Notes: generated by a model not told the origin, from the sequence alone. Shown: positions 39,284-50,581, numbered from the stretch's first letter. The stretch is 64,000 bases of DNA from Saprospiraceae bacterium (GCA_016711125.1 JADJTQ010000002.1:806001-870000), one strand, 5' to 3'. A program made the numbers and translations.

Positions 39284-40863
39284 CTATTTGGTTATTAGCA
39301 CCTTTTGATGTAGGATTCCTTCATTAAAAGTAATCTCAAAAACGTAAAATCCAGAGGTATAGCTATGCACGGGTATTTCGGTTTGCCACTCATTAATCTT
39401 TCGGGTCTCCATTATTTTACCACTAAAATCTTTTACCTGTACATGTTGGATTTTTTGTGCAGCCCGGAGGTTGATGAAGTCTGCAGAAGGATTGGGATAA
39501 AGTTGAAATGATACTTGTTGAGGATTTAATTCCTGCAATCCTGTTGTATTGCCAAGCTGCAGCGCTGCGACCAATCTTGGAGTCATATACCTGATCATCG
39601 TGTCAATCATCATCCTTGAGATGGCCGGATCATTAGGATTGCCTTCTCCTGTATTGTATTGACAAATAAATATCTCAGATGGTACGGTTTGATTAGGTAT
39701 CATATCCCAGATAAAGGCCAAGGTAGCTTCGTCATACCAATTCCAGGCATAGGTATTGCCTCCATAATTTACTGCCGGAACTCCCGCGGTCATATCACAT
39801 TGTACCGATCCTTCCTGAGTGAAGGGTGTATAAAGGTATAGGCCTTCAACACCCGTTAGACCTCTGGCTTTTTCAGTTAGGTCATCGACATCGACGTTAT
39901 TGAGAAAAACATCCTGATTGCCCAGGTTTTGAGTAGTAAATACGATCGTATCGGGAAAGGCCCCCTCAGCAATGATGATCGAACCTCCCACCCCAATGGT
40001 AACATCACGAATCCCTGCATTGTCAAATTTGTTGATAGCCTGGAATGAGATCGTGGGGGGTCTCCCGCTTCGATCCATGAGATATCACCTAATCCACCTT
40101 CGAAATCAAGCACACAGCTGACATCGGATGAATAGGTGGGATAATTGGGTATGTTTAACAGTGCCTGCTCAATGCCATAAGGGTCTCCGTGTACTTCCTG
40201 GATCACAAAAGGGGTGGGTGGAGTTGTTCCAAAATCGAGGAACTTAGGCAGCAAAAGCTGGTCATATCGCTTTAGGTAGGCCACATTGTTCGACGCAAAA
40301 CCGGCTGCATCAAAACCACCTACCGCCATCCGGGTTGGGTCCACTTTGAAGGGATTGCCATCTTCAGCGGCGGTTTTACGCAAAAAGCGAACAACGTTTC
40401 TCATGTCTTGCCCAATTCGATAGGTGGCCTCCAGCACCGTCTTTTTAATTTCGATATCGGAGCCAAAAGGATTCCATCCGAGTCGATAATCCATCGAGAC
40501 CGCGACAAAACCACGCTTTGCAAGTTCCGTGCAAAAAGCTACAATCGCACTATCCTTTCTAGTGCCATACGGTGATTGATTGACTATGGCCGGCAGAAAA
40601 TCACCTCTATGGGCAAGAATAACAACGGGCCTTTCAACCAGCGTATCACCGATGGGCTCATATACATCGAGAAAGAGATCTTCGGGCTGAGGTTCATCAG
40701 ATGCTCCTAAGATAATCGAGAGAATACTTACGTTGGTGCCATATTGTACGCCATCACTTATTTTCACTTGATCAAACACCGGATCAAGATAGCGAGATTG
40801 TGCTGTGACAAGTCCAGCGCATAGTAGGTTAAAAATCAAGATGTTGAGTAGCTGTTTTTTCAT
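39284..40863 (-). CDS. Alpha/beta-hydrolase-fold protein with T9SS sorting domain, frameshifted; nucleophile replaced
   Basis: Start ATG 40863 gives a signal peptide (MKKQLLNILIFNLLCAGLVTAQ). The body is an alpha/beta-hydrolase fold (VERPVVILAHRGDFLPA, TELAKRGFVAVSMDYRLGWNPFG, PTRMAVGGFDAAGFASNNVAYL). The frame breaks in the G6 run 40055-40060 (C6 on the coding strand); one added C joins AGDPPTISFQAINKFDNAGIRDV. The C-terminus (FQLYPNPSADFINL ... GFYVFEITFNEGILHQKVLITK) is a type-A T9SS sorting domain, so the protein is exported by the SprA-dependent system. The expected HGGG and G-x-S-x-G motifs are HRGD (85-88) and GGFDAAG, with Asp185 at the nucleophile place. The TonB receptor lies immediately upstream on the same strand. 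Confidence 0.82.
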
Positions 40864-40880
40864 ATTGTTGATACTTTTGA

Positions 40881-43620
40881 TTATTGATTGGTGGAAAGTG
40901 TATAGTGCCATGATACAAAGATAAACCTCCCAATTTTCGGACCTCCGTAGAGACCATTTTGCCGCCGGTTTAATACATTTGAAGCACTGATTTTAAATAT
41001 ACTATTGATAGCCGGAAATCCTTTGCCGATTGAACCATTTAATAATACCTGGGCAGGAATAAATCCGGTAAACTGAGGCGAACTTTCAAATTTGTATTTT
41101 TCTACCCAGCGGAAATCAAAGCCAAAGCCCAAATGTTTCATTCCCACCCAGTCAAAATCGTAGGCTCGCACACCCAAGGTTAAATTTGTGTTCGGGTGTA
41201 TTGTAGGCTGGTATTAAAGGATCGTCACTACGAAGGAAGATCTTGTTCCAGGAGTAGTTGCCGGTAAAAGTTAGAATGGAATTGGCAAAATAGCTAAAGC
41301 CGGCAGAAAATCCGGTGGTATAGGTAATGTCCTTGGCATTTGCCGCAAAACGGAAAATCTCGGGAACTCCAGGGAATCCCATAAAAAACGCAACATCCAG
41401 ACCTATTTTGTACCCGATAAAATCTTCATACCGGTTAAGATAAACCGCCGCATCCAGGTCCAATTTATTATTTAAAAATGCCCCGGAATAGGCTATCTCC
41501 GTGGCCAGGGCTTTCTCCGGCACAATGGGGGGCTCATCAAAATAGTCGAGTAAAGAGCGATCTAAGCCATTATCGAGATAGTCTTCAAAAGATTTGAGGG
41601 TAATCAAGTTTTCATAACCGGTGATATTACCTAGCAGAATAGCTGAACCCACCCGGAAGTAATAATATTGATCAATCAAGGTTGGATTGCGAAGTGCCGA
41701 GGAAAGGGAAAATCGCATGGACTGGCTTGGTGATATTAAATATTGGGCGGACATTGCAGGACTAATCAGATAATCATAGTTTTCATGTTTGTCCAAACGA
41801 AGCGCAGCAGTTAGTTTTAACCGATTATTTGCAATGGTTTTTTCGGCACCGCTATAGAGACCATATTCGTAAGTGGTAAAAGTCGTGCCCGAAGTGTCAA
41901 TAAAAATAGTGCCTTCGGAATAAGGAGTATAAAGGCGATAGTTTGCACCCATCGTAATGTTGTCGACAAATTTTGGTTTGAATTTGTATTCGCCGTGAGC
42001 GTGATAGAGTCTTGATCGATCGACATACATGGTGCCACCCTCCGATACTTTAGTACGGATCACATCATTAAAGACCTGTTCAAATTCGGGGGTTCCCGGG
42101 TGCAGGTATCTGCCATCCTGACTAGCTCTGGCAGCCTGATGCCAGGTGATAAGTTGGTCTGGATTTTCAGCTAAAACGGATTTGGCTTGTTTGAAGTCGT
42201 AAAAGAAATCAGGAGCTGGCCCTATTTCCGGAAATCCCGGTAATTCTTTAACCCGGGGATTGACATTGCTAAACCAATAATTCTTATAGCCATTAAGCCA
42301 ATCTCCATTGCTGCGCCAGCGGGATTGCAAAATATCAGCTGTACTGACAATGTCATAGGTATCGCCCGCATCTTCACCGGTGGTGTAAAACCTGACGAAA
42401 AACCGGTCATCTTTTTTGAGCTCCAATTTATTTTGCATAGCCCATACATTATTTAGGCTAAGCCGGTTGTCCAGTTGCATGACGGTGGTTCCTCTGCCAT
42501 AGTTGGTTGTGGCGATCAATTCGACATCTTTACTGAACAAGTAATGGACACCCAGGCTTGTCTTGAGATTGTAACTGTCATAGTTGGCCAAATCCTTTTC
42601 CCAGTATCCAGTGCGATAAAATCTACCTAATCCTGGGTGTCTGAATTGTTCAAACAATGAGGTGTAATTACCACTGACTTCGTCGCCATATCGGTTTATG
42701 GCATCGTAACCACCCGGATTGTCCTGATAGATACTATCTCCAATATTTCCCAAGGAAGGAGATGCGTCATCAGCGACCCAATCATAGACTTGAAGGTAAG
42801 AAGCATTAAACTTGATGCCGAGTTTGTCTTGACCTGCTTTATTTTTAAAAGCCTTGGCCCATCGCAGCCCAGTCTCAAAAAAATCTCTTTCTCCAAGTTT
42901 TAACTGCACATCCAGACCCTGATGACGGAATGGGCTTTTAGTACGCATATTGATGACCCCATTAAAGGCACCGGGTCCAAAAAAAGCAGAACTGGCTCCA
43001 ATCACTAAATCTACACCCTGGACATCCAGTTCGGGGAGACCCACGAAATTACCTAAAGGATAGTTGAGACCTGGGCTCGCATTATCAACCCCATCGATCA
43101 ATTGAAGCGATCTTACTGGTGTACTGCTGTTGAATCCGCGCATATTGACCACTTTTACACCAAAGCTTACCGTCATGATATCGGCCTCGCGCATGTTGCC
43201 TAAAACATTGTAAAAACTAGATTCAGAAGTGCTTTGAATCTCTTGAAGTGATAATGACTCAACGGTTAGAGCAAGATCTTTTTTAAGACTGGATCCCTGA
43301 CCTTTGACCTCAATGGTTTGAAGACTGAGATGATCTTGAGTCATTGCAATAATAATCTCGCCCCTGGTGGATATCAGTAGTTCTTGAGAGATATAACCGA
43401 TATAGCTAGCTGTAACGGTGGTTGGTAGAGAAACTTTATCCGGCAGTTTGATGATGCCAAATTCATCGGTGCATTCACCCAAGCCAAGATCAATAATGGA
43501 TACACACGCACCTACCAGGGGTTGACCAGACTCGCTATCGACAATTTTGATGGAAGTAGTCTGAGCCTGGGAGATAGAGAGAGTTCCAAGAAAGATCAAG
43601 CCAAGTAAAGCTCTTAACAT
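40881..43620 (-). CDS. TonB-dependent receptor with carboxypeptidase-like N-domain, frameshifted near 3' end
   Basis: The signal peptide (MLRALLGLIFLGTLSISQAQ) leads to a CarboxypepD_reg-like domain (ESGQPLVGACVSIIDLG...), then the plug (EVKGQGSSLKKDLALTVESLSLQEIQ ... VNMRGFNSSTPVRSLQLIDGV, with LVIGASSAFFGPGAFNGVINM) and a large 22-strand barrel. Near the end the frame breaks in the C3 run 41173-41175; removing one base gives FNLGVRAYDFDWVGMKHLGFGF and the final strands. The repaired length is ~910 residues. It should import a bound solute across the outer membrane. The T9SS-sorted hydrolase follows after only 17 bases and probably acts with it. The ligand is not known; siderophore, vitamin or oligosaccharide are all possible. 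Confidence 0.92.
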
Positions 43621-43696
43621 ATAGAAAATGCTTCTGGACTCAATATAGCATTTTCCAGTTTCTCACCCAGATCCAGCTCTATAATGGTAAAGGCAA

Positions 43697-43730
43697 AAAA
43701 ATCCCCTTTCCGAAAAGAAAGAGGATTTTA
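43697..43730 (-). terminator. Hairpin terminator after the coiled-coil lipoprotein
   Basis: AAAATCCCCTTTC and GAAAGAGGATTTT form a near-perfect stem (one bulge/mismatch) with a short loop, 27 bases after the lipoprotein stop, in minus-strand orientation. Confidence 0.65.
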
Positions 43731-43756
43731 CTTTTGGTTATCAACCTGCGGTTTGA

Positions 43757-44176
43757 TTACATATCAACCTGCAGTGCTTTTAGTGAATTTTCGATATTTT
43801 TTACTAATTGCTGAGATTCTGATTTTACATTCTCCCAACCTTCTTTCAATTCACCATTTAGGGCAGCCATCTGATCATTGAGCTTTTCAGATTCTTTCTG
43901 AAGCTTCATCTTAACTTCCTCTAGTTTCGTTTTAGCTTCGTCATCAGCTGTGGCTAAATTTGCCTCAATTTTGGCTAACTGATCATTGACTTGCATTTGA
44001 GCTTTCGCTAGTTCGTCTTTCATAGCATTGACCTCTTGCTGCATTTGCATAGAGACCTCTTCTGTTTTGTCTTCAATCGTTGCTTCAGTTGTTTTGTTAC
44101 CTCCACAAGCGCTGAATAGGACAATTGTCATCATGAGCGCCATACCAGATATGGCATTAACCAGTGATTTTGTCAT
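43757..44176 (-). CDS. Coiled-coil lipoprotein, unknown function
   Basis: The 139-residue product has a lipoprotein signal (LMMTIVLFSACGGN) and then a long, charged, helical region (MQQEVNAMKDELAKAQMQVNDQLAKIEANLATADDEAK...) with the heptad spacing of a coiled coil. It has no known family. It is probably membrane-anchored in the periplasm and might act as a spacer or scaffold. Its 5' leader holds an unusual set of overlapping inverted repeats and a -7 box (see separate entry). It lies just downstream of the MA-peptidase/propeller/barrel gene. Confidence 0.8.
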   Translation of the reverse strand: MTKSLVNAISGMALMMTIVLFSACGGNKTTEATIEDKTEEVSMQMQQEVNAMKDELAKAQMQVNDQLAKIEANLATADDEAKTKLEEVKMKLQKESEKLNDQMAALNGELKEGWENVKSESQQLVKNIENSLKALQVDM

Positions 44177-44193
44177 TTGATACTTAAGTTTAT

Positions 44194-44235
44194 GGGTCTG
44201 GTAAGACCCGGTTTTAAAAATAATGATCCGGGTCT
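44194..44235 (-). promoter_or_regulatory. Three-arm competing-hairpin leader of the coiled-coil lipoprotein gene
   Basis: Read on the minus strand, arm 1 (AGACCCGG, 44235-44228) is followed by arm 2 (CCGGGTCT, 44211-44204) and then arm 3 (AGACCC, 44199-44194). Arm 2 can pair with arm 1 through 8 bases (16-base loop) or with arm 3 through 6 bases (4-base loop), but not both. Arm 3 ends 17 bases before the ATG. No T-run follows, so this is not a plain terminator. It resembles a small translational switch or attenuator. Confidence 0.45.
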
Positions 44236-44249
44236 AATAACGCTGTTTG

Positions 44250-44257
44250 CAAAACTA
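44250..44257 (-). promoter_or_regulatory. Candidate -7 promoter box for the coiled-coil lipoprotein gene
   Basis: On the minus strand this is TAGTTTTG, matching TAnnTTTG. A start ~7 bases downstream would make a ~67-base leader that contains exactly the three-arm structure. No clear -33 box was found. Confidence 0.35.
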
Positions 44258-44292
44258 AGTTTTATCTAAGCTGGTATTTTTAATTTATTTCC

Positions 44293-47200
44293 TTACCAAC
44301 CAGGCACAAAATTAAGTCCGAAAGTCCATCCCTGATCACTCTGAAGCGGTTTGGCCAGGTAGGGTTCGATAATAAATGCACCAAAAAGATTAACTCTGAG
44401 TGCGAGACCAGTGCTCATGATTGGGTTTGGATCAAAATTGCCCACAAGATCATTCTGCCAGGCGACGCCTATATCAAAGAAAGCAACCAGATCGGTGAGC
44501 AAAAAACCAGATTTTATCATCGATAGTTTTTTCGGCCCGGTAAAGGGCAATCGAATTTCGGCATTGGCAACAGCAATTTTTGAACCCTGAATATCGGAGG
44601 CAGAGAGACCAAATTTCTCCAAATCACCGATGGATACATTGTTATACCCTCGTACCAGGGTTGGATCAATAATATAGATCGACCCCAGAGGTCTTGCATC
44701 GGCATCACTACCGTAGCGTCCGTAATGCAAGCCGCGAAAACTTACGTTGAATTTATCAAACCAGAAATATTTTCGTGCATCGATCAACACAGTACTGTAA
44801 GAGTAGTCGCCAGTGTAGTAGTCAACCCCTACCCGGTATCGATATCCTTGCAGAGGAGATGTAATTCCAAAGCTGGAGTTATCTCCAACCCAGGCGAGCC
44901 CGCCGCTGTAAAGGCCAAATCCTGGTGAGGTAGGTATCTTTTCTCGATCTTCGCCCAAGTACTGACCGGCAAAATATTGATCACCTCCAGCCGGTATCGC
45001 CACATAATATCGGTTGTATTGGTCGGCTCGCAAGCCATAACGGGTGTAGCCGACATTTCCTTCCACCCGCATTGTGCGAGAGAATGCATATTGGGTAAGT
45101 CCATTGACAGCATCAACAAAGTATCGCACTGTCGTATAAGGGTAATTAACGGCGGTAATGTTGCCCTGGCTCGTTTCTACCTGCTCAATACGACCAAAAT
45201 AATCCTGCGGATCAACATAACTATATCGATAAGGAATGTGGGCAAGGGAAGCACCATATCCAAATTTCTTCCTGGTATTCATATAGCGTACCTGACCACC
45301 GAAGTCATAGATCTCACCGTTGAGCGCCAAACTCGAGTAAATCTGATTGTAGCCGAGAACATCACTAAATAACATGTCGACCCCTCCAACCAGTCCGGTG
45401 CGAGTGCCAAATGTATTACTCGTACCAACCCCAATACCTCCACCACCACCTAGGTAATCCAGTTTAAATTTTGCCTTGTACTTTTGATTTTTCAACTCCT
45501 CACTGGATATGTTCTCCTGCTCATCTATCTTATCTAGGGCTAAGTTCACTACATCTTTTCCATCAGTAGTGCCTGGAGGTAAAGTAGCCGCAGTAAAGTC
45601 GACGTCATGAGGATCTACCACTTTTTGATCCATTTTATCTGGTCTGGCTTTTTGGACATTGTAGTTTTCACCTAAGTAATGCGTGTACAACAAATCATCA
45701 CCATCTTTTGAAATAGTGATGGCTGGTGTATATTTCGTGATACCAGTGACTCCAGTGATGATGTCTGTGAGCTGGATAATCTTTGATGAATCCATCTTAT
45801 ACTGATAGATATTCCGGAATCCGTCACGATCTGAAAGGAAGTAAAGATTATTATGTTCGTCCCAAATCGGATTCATATTATTTGCCCCTGGAAAAATATC
45901 GAGATTTGCTATTTCATTGGTCTCGAGATCCATGGTTGCGAGATTATACTTCCAGGCACCGTGTGTACGACCCTCATCCATACTGATCCGGTCTGTGACA
46001 AAAGCAATTTTTTTACCGTCATACGAGTAAGTCGGTTGAATCTCCGCAAAGTCATCGTTGGTGAGTTGCTGTGTGTTATGAGACCGCAAATTGATGGCAA
46101 AAAGGTCGGGCTGCCCATCCACCAATCCGTTTACAATAATGGTTTTACTATCCAGTGACCAGCTGGGATTAGAAAAAGAGGGTACGTTCTTAAGGGCAAA
46201 CTCGTCAATCCGTTTTCCTGAAAGTGCATCAGTAATGATCAATCTGTTCCGTCCCTTGCTAAAAACCACATAGGCAAATTCCTTGCTATTGGGTGACCAG
46301 GTCCCGGCAGATTCCAGATAGTGAAGATGATCGACATTACCATTACGAGTTTGACTGTGAACTTTTCGGATGATTTTTCCGGTGCGGACATCAGCAAGGA
46401 AAAGATCGGTAGAAAATATGCTTTTTTCCGATAGATAGACTACATAACGGCCATTTGGACTAATAGCTGGTGCAATATTTAACTGCCCTGAATTCTCTTC
46501 AGATAAAAAAGTCCGACCCTCAGGATGCTCCTTTTTACCCTTAAACAAAGGCTCGTAGTAATTGATCAGAGATTTTTGCCACATCTCCGACAGGTCAGCC
46601 AGGCTCATACCCAAGACTTGGCGCACTGCACTTTCAATTCCAAATTTGGCCGTTGCCACAAAAAGTGGTTTGATAACTTCGTCGCCATAGAGGCCGGTTA
46701 AAAATGACCAGAAAGCCTGACCATATCGGTATGGAAAATATTTAGGATTGACCGACAGATCTTTTAGACTCGGCACATCATTGGACAGAACAGCATTACG
46801 CATCCACAGGGCGGTATTTGCATCAACCCGGCCGATCGACATGTATTCGGCCATTCCTCAACTATCCAAAGTGGTAAATTTGCCAATGATTGCAATCCGG
46901 TAGAGTCACCCGATAATAACATATGAAATTGAAACGCATGCACCATCTCGTGACCCAATACCTGAAAGGTCTGCTGATTGGACATCGCTAAAGGCATAAC
47001 CACGCGGTTTTTTAAGCCCTCAGTGACACCACCGGTAGATACACCGATATTTCCTGAAATGGCACTTGTTTGTTGAAAATCTGCGTGATTATTGTAAAAG
47101 ACCATCGGATTCTTTGTCGAAAAGGTATCGTGTAGAACATGTTCGTGCATGTCATACCATTGCTCTGCCCACTGCATTACCTTAGTGAGCTCACTTCGAT

Positions 47201-47360
47201 CATTCAAATAATGATAAACTTCAAAATGTGGGCTGTGCACCACCTTGAAGTCAAAATTGGTGTATCGAGGTTTATTTTGCCCGAAGTATTGACTGCTTGC
47301 TGGAGTCGTCACCATCAGGCTAAAAAGAAACGTGAAGAGATAGATGCCGGTACTTTTCAT
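44293..47360 (-). CDS. MA-type peptidase / TolB-like propeller / outer-membrane barrel fusion, frameshifted
   Basis: The signal peptide (MKSTGIYLFTFLFSLMVTTPASSQ) is followed by a peptidase_MA-type metalloprotease domain (GHEMVHAFQFHM with HEMVH). The frame breaks at 46856-46857; one added G on the coding strand gives PLWIVEGMAEYMS, which supplies the third metal ligand. Residues ~270-560 are TolB/WD40-like propeller repeats (LFLADVRTGKIIR, AGTWSPNSKEFAYVV, QPTYSYDGKKIAFVTD, LYFLSDRDGFRNIYQY). The last ~350 residues are a BamA/Omp85-like OM barrel (GGVDMLFSDVLGYNQIYSSL ... GLALRVNLFGAFIIEPYLAKPLQ). It likely sits in the outer membrane with a periplasmic protease and propeller. Its substrate is unknown. 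Repaired length ~1,020 residues. Confidence 0.85.
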
Positions 47361-47758
47361 TGTGGGCGATTTTATTTGATTCGAGTCCTTTAGAACTCAA
47401 TTTGAAGTTATAAAAATTATGTCCAGCCAGTTAAAAGATTCTTAAATGTTAATGTTGCCAATAAGATCGTACTGGCCTCTAAATCAAAACCTTGGCAATC
47501 TCAAATACAGCTACTACTCATGATAAATCCGCTACTCAATTAGACAATGTTCTCCGCCAAAAGGTTTGTTGGGAGCTACGGGTTTCCATCCTTTTTTGCA
47601 AAATCTTAGCACATTTTAACGCGACATTAAGAAGCATTACCTCTTTTGCTGCATTGCCTTATCTTTGGTGCCAAAATAAAATTGCCGGTCCGGGTTGATC
47701 TGACTCTTTAAAAAAAGAAAGTACAATTCGGACTAAGACTTCTAATGTTTAAAAATTT
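47361..47758. other. Divergent promoter region between the fusion gene and clpB
   Basis: These 398 bases hold no gene. A TAnnTTTG box is seen for clpB (see next entry). An A/T-rich stretch precedes the fusion gene, but its promoter could not be placed. Short frames here look accidental. Confidence 0.45.
47660..47667 (+). promoter_or_regulatory. Candidate -7 promoter box for clpB
   Basis: TATCTTTG matches the TAnnTTTG consensus and lies 92 bases before the clpB ATG. The -33 element is not clear. A heat-shock-specific site could not be recognised. Confidence 0.35.
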
Positions 47759-50560
47759 ATGACCTACGACAATTTTACCATCAAGGCTCAAGAGACCATC
47801 TATAAGGGACAACAAATAGCGGGTAGTCTCGAACAGCAACAAGTCGATACCACCCACCTGCTCCTTTCTCTTATGCAGACTGACGAACAGCTTGCTGAAT
47901 TTCTGCTAAGTAAGATGGATATCAATCCAACAACACTCAAAGCCCGTCTGGCCGAAGAAGTGAAAAAATACCCAAGGGTCGAAGGCACTGAAAAGCAATT
48001 CCTCACAAACGATGCCAATCAAGCACTGGCAGAGGCTAAAAAGATGCTGCCGGATTTAGGAGATGAGTACATTTCTGTTGAGTTGATCCTATTTGGCATT
48101 GTTAAAGGCAAGAGCAAAGGTGCACTGATATTGAAGGAGATGGGAGCAACCGAAAAAATCTTGCTTGATGCCATCAAAGAATTGAGAAAAGGACGAAAGG
48201 TGGTTGATCAGCAGGCGGATGATCAATATAATGCATTGAATAAGTATGCCATCAATCTTAATGAAAGGGCGGAGACCGGCAAGCTGGATCCTATTGTAGG
48301 CCGGGATGAAGAGATCAGACGGATCATGCATATTCTCTCGCGTCGTAAAAAGAACAATCCGATTTTGGTCGGAGATGCCGGGGTAGGGAAAACAGCGATT
48401 GTAGAGGGAATCGCATGGAGGATTATCAAGCAGGATGTGCCGGAAAATCTCCGTACAAAAAGCATTTATGTGTTGGATCTCGCTGCGGTGGTGGCAGGGG
48501 CAAAATATAAGGGTGAGTTTGAAGAACGAATCAAGGCAGTGATTAAGGAGGTCAGTGCATCGGATGGAAACGTGATTTTATTTATCGATGAGATCCATAC
48601 ATTGATTGGCGCAGGTGGCGGTCAGGGGGGTATGGACGCAGCAAACATACTCAAACCTGCTTTGGCCAGGGGAGAACTCAGGGTAATTGGGGCAACTACT
48701 GCCGATGAGTACCAGAAGTATTTTGAAAAAGACAAAGCGTTGGTGCGTCGCTTTCAAACGGTGTTTATTGATGAGCCATCTATTGAAGACACCGTTTCGA
48801 TCTTGCGTGGAGTGCAGGAAAAGTACGAGATGTATCACAAAATCGAAATCCTTGACGAAGCCCTGATCGCAGCAACCGAACTGTCGCACCGGTACATAAC
48901 CGAGCGCAAGCTACCTGACAAAGCACTGGATCTGATTGATGAGGCAGCCGCTAAGCTGAGATTAGAGTTGGATTCAGTACCCGAGGAGATCGATGAATTG
49001 GAGCGGAAATTAAAACAGCTTGAAATAGAGCGGGAGGTCATTAAACGTGAGAAAAATGACAAATCCCTAAATGATATCATTGACCAGATCGAAAATGCAA
49101 AGGAAAAACTAGCCGGAGTGCGGGCAAGTTGGGAAAATGAGCGAAAGGTGGTCGATACGATCCAAAATATTAAGAAGGCCATTGAAGAACTTGATCAGGA
49201 GGCCACCAGGGCAGAGCGTGAAAGCAACTTTGAAACCGTTGCTAAGATCAGGTATGGACAGATCAAAGAGCAAGAAAAACTACTGAAGGAAGCTGAGCAA
49301 AAATTGCATGAAATTCAACCTGAGGAGCGGTTTACCAATGAGGAGGTAACTGCCGCAGACATAGCCGAGGTCGTTTCAAAATGGACTGGGATACCGGTTC
49401 AAAAAATGCTGCAAAGTGAAAAAACAAAGTTACTCAAACTCGAAGAGGAGATAGGGCGTAACCTCATTGGTCAGAATGAAGCGGTGCGCGCAGTAAGCGA
49501 TGCAGTGAGGCGTAGCCGGGCAGGACTTCAAGATCCCAAAAAACCCATAGGGTCGTTTATCTTTCTGGGGCCTACCGGAGTGGGAAAGACCGAATTGGCA
49601 AAAACATTGGCCGCGGTCCTATTTGATGATGAGCGGGCGATTACCCGAATCGACATGAGCGAATATCAGGAGAAGCATGCTGTATCGAGATTGGTTGGTG
49701 CGCCTCCCGGGTACGTAGGCTATGATGAAGGCGGCCAATTGACCGAAGCAGTACGCCGCCGGCCTTATAGTATCGTGCTACTTGACGAAATTGAAAAAGC
49801 ACATCCCGACACATTCAATATCCTGCTACAGGTGCTCGATGATGGAAGGCTTACAGACAACAAAGGGCGGGAAGCAAACTTTAAAAATACCATCATCATA
49901 ATGACATCAAATATGGGCTCTGATGTCATCCTAGAAAACTTTGAAGATCTGGAAGAGGTGGGAGAAGATCATCGCGAAGAGATCCTGGAAACGACCAAAG
50001 AAGAGGTGTTTAATTTGCTAAAAGAGCAATTGAGACCGGAGTTTTTAAACCGTATCGATGAGCGGATCATGTTTTTACCTCTGACCAAAGATGAAATCAA
50101 GCAGATTGCCAAATTGCTTTTGAGAAAAGTGCAAAAAAACCTTGCATATCAGGAGTTAAAGATTGAATTAAGTGAAGATGCCCTTGAATTGTTGGCTGAC
50201 TTGGGTTATGACCCTCAGTTTGGTGCTCGACCTTTAAAGCGTGTAATCGAAAAAGAACTCGTTAACGAATTGGCTAAGCAAGTACTTTCAGGGGCCTTTA
50301 CTGCAGGCGAAACTATTTACATAGACACTCAAAACAGGAAGTTAGTCTTTAGTGAAAAACCCTTTGATCCAAACAAGAAAAAGGAAGAACTCGACGACCT
50401 TCGTGAAGTTGAAAAATCTGAAGTAAGTAGTCGCCGGTCAAGAAAAAGGCAAAAACAGGTAGATGAATTGCAGAAGGCCACTAAAGACGTTGAAGATGTG
50501 ACCAAGGCTCTGGAAACAGACAAGAATCCAGGCCCGGAAACAGCGTTGGATAATGGTTGA
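47759..50560 (+). CDS. clpB: ATP-dependent disaggregase ClpB with charged C-terminal extension
   Basis: The 933-residue protein has an N-domain (residues ~1-145), NBD1 with Walker A GDAGVGKT and FIDEIHTLIGAGG, a coiled-coil M-domain (~400-530, EEIDELERKLKQLEIEREVIKREK), and NBD2 with GPTGVGKT, RIDMSEYQEKHAVSRL and LLDEIEKAHPDTFN. It extracts aggregated proteins with the DnaK system. Usual ClpB ends at about residue 865. Here ~65 residues follow that are charged and low-complexity (DDLREVEKSEVSSRRSRKRQ ... DKNPGPETALDNG), which is unusual. It is on the plus strand, convergent with surA. Confidence 0.97.
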   Translation: MTYDNFTIKAQETIYKGQQIAGSLEQQQVDTTHLLLSLMQTDEQLAEFLLSKMDINPTTLKARLAEEVKKYPRVEGTEKQFLTNDANQALAEAKKMLPDLGDEYISVELILFGIVKGKSKGALILKEMGATEKILLDAIKELRKGRKVVDQQADDQYNALNKYAINLNERAETGKLDPIVGRDEEIRRIMHILSRRKKNNPILVGDAGVGKTAIVEGIAWRIIKQDVPENLRTKSIYVLDLAAVVAGAKYKGEFEERIKAVIKEVSASDGNVILFIDEIHTLIGAGGGQGGMDAANILKPALARGELRVIGATTADEYQKYFEKDKALVRRFQTVFIDEPSIEDTVSILRGVQEKYEMYHKIEILDEALIAATELSHRYITERKLPDKALDLIDEAAAKLRLELDSVPEEIDELERKLKQLEIEREVIKREKNDKSLNDIIDQIENAKEKLAGVRASWENERKVVDTIQNIKKAIEELDQEATRAERESNFETVAKIRYGQIKEQEKLLKEAEQKLHEIQPEERFTNEEVTAADIAEVVSKWTGIPVQKMLQSEKTKLLKLEEEIGRNLIGQNEAVRAVSDAVRRSRAGLQDPKKPIGSFIFLGPTGVGKTELAKTLAAVLFDDERAITRIDMSEYQEKHAVSRLVGAPPGYVGYDEGGQLTEAVRRRPYSIVLLDEIEKAHPDTFNILLQVLDDGRLTDNKGREANFKNTIIIMTSNMGSDVILENFEDLEEVGEDHREEILETTKEEVFNLLKEQLRPEFLNRIDERIMFLPLTKDEIKQIAKLLLRKVQKNLAYQELKIELSEDALELLADLGYDPQFGARPLKRVIEKELVNELAKQVLSGAFTAGETIYIDTQNRKLVFSEKPFDPNKKKEELDDLREVEKSEVSSRRSRKRQKQVDELQKATKDVEDVTKALETDKNPGPETALDNG

Positions 50561-50581
50561 TGAAGAAGAGTCGCAGGGTCA

